Below are positions 6,823 through 10,725 of a stretch of DNA of 10,725 bases, one piece after another. The stretch is from Candidatus Bathyarchaeota archaeon ex4484_135 (GTDB lineage Archaea > Thermoproteota > Bathyarchaeia > EX4484-135): NCBI GenBank assembly GCA_002255025.1, contig NJEJ01000027.1, forward strand, positions 1-10,725, written 5' to 3'. The position numbers and the translations under genes were made by a program. Below the pieces are notes generated by a model. It made no database searches. It was not told where the DNA came from and worked only from the letters and a program-made list of their open reading frames with translations. Position 1 is the stretch's first letter, and every line of letters starts with the position of its first letter.

Positions 6823-7953
6823 ATGCGTGAGGAAGCACCGAGGTCGCTTAGGTCCTGGCTCGAGGCACTCCAGGACCCTGAGGAAGCTCAGGCTCGTGTC
6901 CTCGAGTCCTTCCTGGGCTTCTATGCCAAGACGGATTACGGCTCGAGGCACGGCATAGAGGCCGACATGGATTTGGAGGAGTTCAAGAAGGCAGCACCGA
7001 TAAGGCCTTATGAGGGCTTCAAGTCCTATATCCAAGAGGTCCTGAAAGGCCGTGTAGAAACCCTCCTGGCCGAATGGCCTGAGTTCTTCGGCATAACCTC
7101 TGGGACCACGGGACCTCCCAAGGTCATACCGATACCGGGCTATGACGCTCGGCTGAGGGCGGAGGCCATGTCCAAGTGCATGGCCTGGTACGCATATAGG
7201 TACGGCTTTGAGCTAGCTGGCTCGGCCTGTATAGCACCTTGCCTGCCGAGCAGGGTCCTCGAGCTCGAGTTGGAAGGCCGGAAGGTACCGTTCGGCTACA
7301 TATCTGGCATAAACGCGGAGATAATGGCGAGGTACATGGGCCTGGAGCCCTTCCTGAGGCCCTACCTTGAAGAGGTTAATGAGATAGGGCCCGGGTCCAA
7401 CAAAGCCGATTGGGATAGGAGGTTCAGGGCCCTCCTGTCCTTCTTAGAAGGTCGGGAGGTCAAGATAGCCGTGGGAGCTGGCCCGGCCCTCTGGATGTTC
7501 GCTAAGTGGCTCAAACGGGAGCTTGGGTCCTTTCCGGGTGAGCTCTGGGACCTAAGGCTCGTCTTGGTGGCTGGCGTGCCACACATAAGGCCCTCTTACG
7601 CCCGGGAGCTAGCAAGGATGTACGGCTGGAAGGCCCTTTTGGTAGAGGGCTATGGAGCCACCGAGGGCCTTTTTGCCATAAGCCTCGAGGGACCCTGCCT
7701 GACTCCCTTCTATGACCGCTACCTCTTTGAGGTCAAGGTCGGCCGGGAGGTCAAGATGCTGTACGAGATGAAGGCTGGCGAGGTCGGGAAGCTCGTGGTT
7801 TCAACGCCCGTCCTCCCGAGGTACGAGATAGGCGATTTAGTGGAGTGCCTGGCCAACGGCCTCTGCTTTACCGTGCCGGGGAGGGACAGCTGGCCTACTC
7901 GGGTCAGGCTTGGGCTGAGGCGGGTAATCGAGGCCCTGGCCTCCTTCTTCTAA
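6823..7953 (+). CDS. GH3-like acyl-adenylate-forming enzyme lacking the C-terminal domain
   Basis: Members of the GH3/ANL superfamily activate a carboxylate with ATP to an acyl-adenylate and transfer it to an acceptor such as an amino acid. Visible are the ATP loop ITSGTTGPPKVIP (91-103), VAGVPHIRPSYARELARMYG (249-268), the adenine-site YGATEG (277-282), and YEIGDLVE (334-341) with the ribose-binding Asp. WPEFFGITSGTTGPPK is GH3-like. The protein stops at 376 residues, shortly after GRDSW (353-357). Full GH3 proteins run to roughly 500-600, and the mobile C-terminal domain normally follows here. Only 37 bp remain before the next gene, so this is not a frameshift in the window. It may perform only adenylation, use a separate partner, or be degenerate, although the core motifs look intact. 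It diverges from the radical SAM gene and may act with it. Confidence 0.75.
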   Translation: MREEAPRSLRSWLEALQDPEEAQARVLESFLGFYAKTDYGSRHGIEADMDLEEFKKAAPIRPYEGFKSYIQEVLKGRVETLLAEWPEFFGITSGTTGPPKVIPIPGYDARLRAEAMSKCMAWYAYRYGFELAGSACIAPCLPSRVLELELEGRKVPFGYISGINAEIMARYMGLEPFLRPYLEEVNEIGPGSNKADWDRRFRALLSFLEGREVKIAVGAGPALWMFAKWLKRELGSFPGELWDLRLVLVAGVPHIRPSYARELARMYGWKALLVEGYGATEGLFAISLEGPCLTPFYDRYLFEVKVGREVKMLYEMKAGEVGKLVVSTPVLPRYEIGDLVECLANGLCFTVPGRDSWPTRVRLGLRRVIEALASFF

Positions 7954-7962
7954 GCCATCATG

Positions 7963-7969
7963 CTTATAC
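7963..7969 (+). promoter_or_regulatory. TATA-like promoter of the CooC-type gene
   Basis: CTTATAC in the 37-bp gap after the GH3-like stop codon. Its centre is 25 nt before the GTG at 7991, which fits a leaderless transcript and supports that GTG as the start. Confidence 0.5.
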
Positions 7970-7990
7970 GGGCAGGCCCGGCCCTATCGG

Positions 7991-8797
7991 GTGGTCGAGT
8001 TGGGCCTGAAGATAGCCGTCTGTGGAAAGGGAGGGGTCGGCAAGACGCTAGTAGCCGGGGTCTTGGCCCGCCTCTTGGCGAGGGATGGCTTTAAAGTCTT
8101 GGCGGTTGATTGCGATTCAAACCCTAACCTCTACATGACCCTCGGCATACCGGAAGAAGTCGTGAAGAACGTAGTGCCCATCTCAGAGGACTTAGACTTG
8201 ATAGAGAGGAGAACGGGCTCGAGGCCCGGCTCCTCTTGGGGCTCCTTGTTCAGGCTGACCCCGAAGGTAGACGACATACCAGCCCGGTACTCCATAATAG
8301 GCCCAGATGGCGTCAGGCTGCTCATCATGGGGGCACCTCCCAGGGCCGGGACGGGCTGCTTATGCCCGTCTTATGCCTTCGTGAGGGAACTCGTGAGGCA
8401 CATAGTGCTCTACGAACGTGATGTAGTGGTCATGGACATGGAAGCTGGCCTAGAGCACTTCGGGAGGAGCGTGGCCAGGGGAGTTGACCTCATGTTGGGC
8501 GTCACGGAGCCCACCGAGCGGTCCATGCTGGCCCTGAAACGCATGGCCGACATGGCCCGCCAGATGGGGGTCGGGTCCTTCTGGGCCGTGCTGAACAAGG
8601 TCATGGAAGACGAAGCCGATTGGGCCAGGGGGAAGATGGAGGAGTCGGGCCTCGACGTGAAGGCCATTATACCGTTCGATAGGGCCGTGCTCGACGCAGA
8701 CAGGACGGGCATATCGCCCTTGGACGCTAGCCCTGACTCACCAGCCATAAGGGCCCTGGTGCAGCTCAAGGACCTGGTAGAGGAAGAGTTCGCGTGA
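7991..8797 (+). CDS. cooC: CooC-type nickel-insertion ATPase (CO dehydrogenase maturation protein)
   Basis: CooC is a MinD/SIMIBI-class dimeric ATPase that delivers nickel to the active site of anaerobic CO dehydrogenase or acetyl-CoA synthase. The 268-residue protein has a deviant Walker A, GKGGVGKT (12-19), with the signature Lys13, then DCDSNPNLYMTLG (40-52). The nickel/zinc-binding CLC pair lies at 123-125 within TGCLCPSY, and the switch II/Walker B segment VVVMDMEAGLEHFGR at 145-159 shows the CooC-typical DMEAGxEHxGR. NKVMEDE at 202-208 is the guanine/adenine-recognition region. I chose the GTG start at 7991, matching a TATA box 25 nt upstream; a TTG at 8000 would remove three residues. 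No CO dehydrogenase subunit is in the window, so the client enzyme is not visible. It is oriented like the GH3-like gene but appears separately promoted. Confidence 0.8.
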   Translation: MVELGLKIAVCGKGGVGKTLVAGVLARLLARDGFKVLAVDCDSNPNLYMTLGIPEEVVKNVVPISEDLDLIERRTGSRPGSSWGSLFRLTPKVDDIPARYSIIGPDGVRLLIMGAPPRAGTGCLCPSYAFVRELVRHIVLYERDVVVMDMEAGLEHFGRSVARGVDLMLGVTEPTERSMLALKRMADMARQMGVGSFWAVLNKVMEDEADWARGKMEESGLDVKAIIPFDRAVLDADRTGISPLDASPDSPAIRALVQLKDLVEEEFA

Positions 8798-8901
8798 TGG
8801 GCCTCGGCTTCTTCCGGCTCTCAGCACGCTGGCTCAGATGTCCCCGCCCACGGCGTCTTACTCCTGCCTCATCGGCCCGGGTGCAGGGAGGCCGTAGGGG
8901 C

Positions 8902-8909
8902 CTAATAAG
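8902..8909 (+). promoter_or_regulatory. TATA-like promoter of the FAD synthetase gene
   Basis: CTAATAAG, centred about 30 nt before the ATG at 8935, predicting a start near 8930. The rest of the 137-bp spacer (8798-8934) holds no tRNA or gene that I can see, only an imperfect inverted repeat (CTCCTGC at 8861-8867 with GCAGGGAG at 8883-8890). Confidence 0.4.
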
Positions 8910-8934
8910 CTCCTCTTAAGCGGGGGCAGCCCTT

Positions 8935-9585
8935 ATGAAGCCGAGGCGGGCCTTGGGGCTCGTGAAGCGAAGGGGCCTGGCGAGGAGAGCCCTGATCGAA
9001 CTCTACCTTGCTGGCCTAGATGGCCGAGGGCTATTGCTCGATGAACTCTCGTCCTCCCTTGGCCTAGACGAGGCGACATGCAAGGCCCTCGTGGCCGGCT
9101 TGGTCGAGGAAGGCCTCGTGGAACACCGGGGAGATGTCTTCGTCCTCGGCCAGAAGGGCCGGGAGAGCATAAGGGTGGTCATGACAGGAGGGGTTTTCGA
9201 TATCCTCCACGTGGGCCACCTGGCCACGCTTGAGGCCGCCAAGGGGCTCGGCGATGTTCTAGTGGTCGTCGTGGCCAGGGACGAGACGGTCAAACGCCTG
9301 AAGGGCCGGGAGCCCCTGAACCGGGAGGAAGACAGGCTCAAGCTCGTCTCGGCCCTGAAGCCTGTCGATAAGGCCATCTTAGGGGACCCGGAGGACTTCC
9401 TCAAGGTCGTGGAACTCATCGGGCCAGATGTCATAGCACTGGGCTACGACCAGAAGCACGATGAAAAAGAGCTGAGGCGTGTGCTAGCCGAGCGTGGCCT
9501 CAGGGCCGATATCGTGAGGTTAAATATACACGTTCCAGGTGTGAAATCCTCTAAAATACTCGCCAGACTCCTCCGCGAGATATGA
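8935..9585 (+). CDS. ribL: Archaeal FAD synthetase (FMN adenylyltransferase) with N-terminal winged-helix domain
   Basis: Adenylylates FMN to FAD. The C-terminal two thirds (about 80-216) match archaeal RibL: VVMTGGVFDILHVGH (81-95) with the nucleotidyltransferase HxGH motif, VVVARDETVKRLKGREPL (110-127), EEDRLKLVSALKPVDKAILG (130-149), DVIALGYDQKHDEKEL (164-179) and a final GVKSSKI segment that replaces the usual ISSTxI. Residues about 15-75 form a separate helical domain with a short beta hairpin (RGDVFVLGQKG, 65-75), typical of a winged helix-turn-helix. RibL proteins I know are about 140-150 residues, so the 216-residue length reflects this fusion. The ATG at 8935 is the only start that includes the whole domain. 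It is convergent with riboflavin kinase, which makes its substrate, with 2 bp between the two stop codons. Confidence 0.87.
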   Translation: MKPRRALGLVKRRGLARRALIELYLAGLDGRGLLLDELSSSLGLDEATCKALVAGLVEEGLVEHRGDVFVLGQKGRESIRVVMTGGVFDILHVGHLATLEAAKGLGDVLVVVVARDETVKRLKGREPLNREEDRLKLVSALKPVDKAILGDPEDFLKVVELIGPDVIALGYDQKHDEKELRRVLAERGLRADIVRLNIHVPGVKSSKILARLLREI

Positions 9586-9587
9586 GG

Positions 9588-10295
9588 TCATAGGAAGACC
9601 TTGACCTTCACTTCATCACCGTCCTTCAGGCCTAGCTTCTCCCTGAGGTACACGGGCGATATCAGCTCCAACACGGACGGGCCGTAATGGCTCCGGTACG
9701 CTATGACGACAGCTGCCTCTACCTCATCGTTCACGAGGGCCCTGAAGCACTTCCCAGCACCGAAGGTCCTCCCCTCAGCTGTGAAGCCCCTTATCTCTAT
9801 CCCCGGGTAGTAATCCAGCTCCCTCCTGGCCCTCAGGCTTTCTGCATCTATTATGCGGAGGTTTAACGTGCCCGGGTAGGGCTCGAAGCCCAGCTTCTCC
9901 ACGAACTGCTTCCTGTAGCCTTCCCTCGTGACGTAGTAAGCTCCCTCGCCTAGGCCGGTGAAGACCATGCCCCTTATTACTAGGTAGGTCGGGAGAGTAG
10001 GCTCCAGGGCCTTCTTCAAGACCATGTAGATGTCCCTGAGCACCCCAATGCCGAGTTCAGTCAGCTTGACCTTACAGCCCTTCCTGCTCACCGACCTGGT
10101 GATGAAGCCAGCCCTCTCGAGTTCTATCAGGTGTCTTGATGCCGTCTGTTGGGAGGAGCCTATCTTCCTAGCCAAATCAGATGTAGTTACCTCTATTTCC
10201 CTCGTCCCTCCAGCCTCAGCTAGCGTGAGGAGCGTGAAGAACATCTTGCCTACTTTTTTCCACGCATCAAGGCCCCTGGTATCTTCGGCCAACAT
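9588..10295 (-). CDS. ribK: CTP-dependent riboflavin kinase with N-terminal HTH (RbkR type)
   Basis: Makes FMN from riboflavin using CTP, an archaea-specific family (DUF120). The 235-residue protein has an N-terminal MarR/ArsR-like helix-turn-helix (about 15-90; SDLARKIGSSQQTASRHLIE at 39-58 is the recognition region, followed by the wing VSRKGCKVKLTE). The kinase domain spans about 102-235: GMVFTGLGEGAYYV (109-122), GFEPYPGTLNLRI (136-148), and SHYGPSVLELISPVYLREKLGLKDGD (202-227). The same two-domain layout was described as RbkR, a bifunctional regulator and kinase of archaeal flavin genes, so it may repress flavin or riboflavin-transport genes, including itself. The start is ATG at 10295, with a GAGGCGAG SD-like run about 8 nt upstream and a TATA-like box near 10335. 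Confidence 0.93.
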   Translation of the reverse strand: MLAEDTRGLDAWKKVGKMFFTLLTLAEAGGTREIEVTTSDLARKIGSSQQTASRHLIELERAGFITRSVSRKGCKVKLTELGIGVLRDIYMVLKKALEPTLPTYLVIRGMVFTGLGEGAYYVTREGYRKQFVEKLGFEPYPGTLNLRIIDAESLRARRELDYYPGIEIRGFTAEGRTFGAGKCFRALVNDEVEAAVVIAYRSHYGPSVLELISPVYLREKLGLKDGDEVKVKVFL

Positions 10296-10330
10296 TCTTT
10301 TCTCGCCTCTCTGGCCGAGATGTATTCTGC

Positions 10331-10338
10331 CTTAAAAA
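10331..10338 (-). promoter_or_regulatory. TATA-like promoter of ribK
   Basis: The minus strand reads TTTTTAAG preceded by the A-rich GAAAAAGCC, a plausible BRE plus TATA. The centre near 10335 predicts transcription from about 10310, 15 nt ahead of the ATG. The T run is also the tail of the gcvH terminator-like hairpin. Confidence 0.5.
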
Positions 10339-10358
10339 GGCTTTTTCGAAAAACAGCC
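10334..10358 (-). terminator. Terminator-like hairpin after gcvH
   Basis: On the minus strand GGCT (10358-10355) pairs with AGCC (10342-10339), and T and A runs continue the stem apart from one G-A mismatch. It is followed at once by TTTTT (10338-10334). A perfect 12-bp palindrome TTTTTCGAAAAA (10342-10353) lies at its centre. The T-rich tail fits archaeal termination, and the palindrome could instead be an operator for ribK. Confidence 0.45.
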
Positions 10359-10389
10359 CCTACATAAACAGAGGGAGTTCAGCCTTCTA

Positions 10390-10725
10390 TCAGCCCTTTA
10401 TCAACTCCTTGTGCCACTCCACGGCGGCCTCGAAGTCCATGAGGTCCTTGAGTTCCTCATCGAGCTTCGTGGGCGTTATGACGATGACCCAGCCCTCGCC
10501 ATAGGGGTCCTCGTTTATCAGGCCGGGGTTGTCCACCACGGCCGAGTTGACCTCTTCCACCACGCCCGTCAAGGGGGCTATGAGGTCTGACACGGTCTTA
10601 GCCGATTCGACAGTACCGAAGGCCTCGCCCTTCTCTATCTCCGTGCCAGGCTCGGGAAGCTCGACGTACACTATCTCCCTGAGCTGCTTCTGGGCGTAGT
10701 CGGTGAGCCCTATCCTGGCCTTATC
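10390..10725 (-). CDS. gcvH: Glycine cleavage system H protein, 5' end outside the window
   Basis: The lipoyl carrier protein shuttles the aminomethyl group between the P and T proteins of the glycine cleavage system. The 111 visible residues begin DKARIGLTDYAQKQLREIVYVELPEPG, the canonical GcvH stretch, and continue with GEAFGTVESAKTVSDL. The Lys in ESAK (codon 10597-10599) is the lipoylation site. APLTGVVEEVNSAVVDNPGLINEDPYGEGWVIVI and a C-terminal helix follow. The N-terminal part, roughly 25-35 residues, lies beyond the right edge. Reading through the GTG at 10671 in frame to the edge shows that this GTG is not the start. Other glycine cleavage genes would have to lie outside. H-like lipoate carriers of sulfur oxidation are a less likely alternative. 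Confidence 0.93.
   Translation of the reverse strand, partial: DKARIGLTDYAQKQLREIVYVELPEPGTEIEKGEAFGTVESAKTVSDLIAPLTGVVEEVNSAVVDNPGLINEDPYGEGWVIVITPTKLDEELKDLMDFEAAVEWHKELIKG

Noticed and set aside
6758..6838. 27-residue N-terminal extension of the radical SAM protein
   Set aside because: It has no resemblance to the family, would overlap the divergent GH3-like coding region and pass through the shared promoter, while the family start MRVVLVDPP lies at 6757.
7954..7990. Frameshift or displaced C-terminal domain of the GH3-like protein
   Set aside because: Only 37 bp separate its stop from cooC, far too little for the missing domain in any frame.
8798..8934. RNA gene or small coding sequence in the cooC-ribL spacer
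   Set aside because: No tRNA arms, snoRNA C/D boxes or plausible short frame were found. The inverted repeat 8861-8890 is imperfect and not followed by a T run.
9003..9434. 143-codon minus-strand frame opposite ribL
   Set aside because: Ser/Thr/Arg/Pro-rich shadow of the clear FAD synthetase; no domain is recognisable.
9583..9590. TGAGGTCA palindrome between ribL and ribK as a regulatory site
   Set aside because: It is simply formed by two facing TGA stop codons; nothing extends the symmetry.
1..10725. Mobile element, CRISPR array, prophage or horizontally acquired island
   Set aside because: No transposase, integrase, terminal repeats or regularly spaced repeats were seen, and composition and codon style are uniform across all genes.

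Overview
The window looks like chromosomal DNA from a thermophilic archaeon of the Thermoproteota (crenarchaeote) type. The evidence is a CTP-type riboflavin kinase fused to a helix-turn-helix, an archaeal FAD synthetase, a Clp1/Grc3-family RNA kinase, a Sulfolobus-like UMP kinase and an archaeal UbiD decarboxylase. Base composition is GC-rich, Arg is mostly AGG and Ile is often ATA. TATA-like boxes sit about 25 nt before first-gene starts, several of which look leaderless, while genes inside operons carry Shine-Dalgarno (SD) sequences. The species cannot be named from this sequence. I see no insertion sequence, CRISPR array, rRNA or prophage; this is dense core and semi-core genome with no gene-free stretch over 300 bases.

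Left block (1-3804, all minus strand). Transcription runs from right to left: a polynucleotide 5'-kinase, a PAC4-like small protein with its own promoter inside the kinase 3' end, a UbiD-family decarboxylase probably belonging to the archaeal modified mevalonate pathway, and UMP kinase. The last three overlap by 14-16 nt. After them comes a tRNA-Leu, cut by the window edge, with its own promoter.

Middle block (3838-5368, minus strand). Three membrane-protein genes form an operon: a two-helix protein, a protein with three helices followed by a beta-repeat domain carrying six LGS-type motifs, and a four-helix protein. No function is known, but the organisation recalls LiaI/LiaF/DUF4097 envelope proteins.

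Central divergent pair (5369-7953). A B12-binding-domain radical SAM enzyme (minus) and a shortened GH3-like acyl-adenylating enzyme (plus) diverge from a 65-bp spacer holding one TATA-like element that is correctly placed for both. Together they could make or modify a small molecule or lipid. Downstream is a CooC-type nickel-insertion ATPase on its own promoter, with no CO dehydrogenase in view.

Right block (8902-10725). FAD synthetase (plus) and riboflavin kinase (minus) catalyse consecutive steps (riboflavin to FMN to FAD). They lie tail to tail with 2 bp between stop codons, and both carry an N-terminal DNA-binding helix-turn-helix domain. Beyond them is glycine cleavage H protein (minus, 5' end outside the window), whose terminator-like hairpin overlaps the riboflavin kinase promoter.

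The most notable signals are the twin HTH-flavin enzymes, the truncated GH3 protein diverging from the radical SAM gene, the LGS-repeat membrane operon, and the complete absence of the tetranucleotide GCGC from the window in a manual scan.
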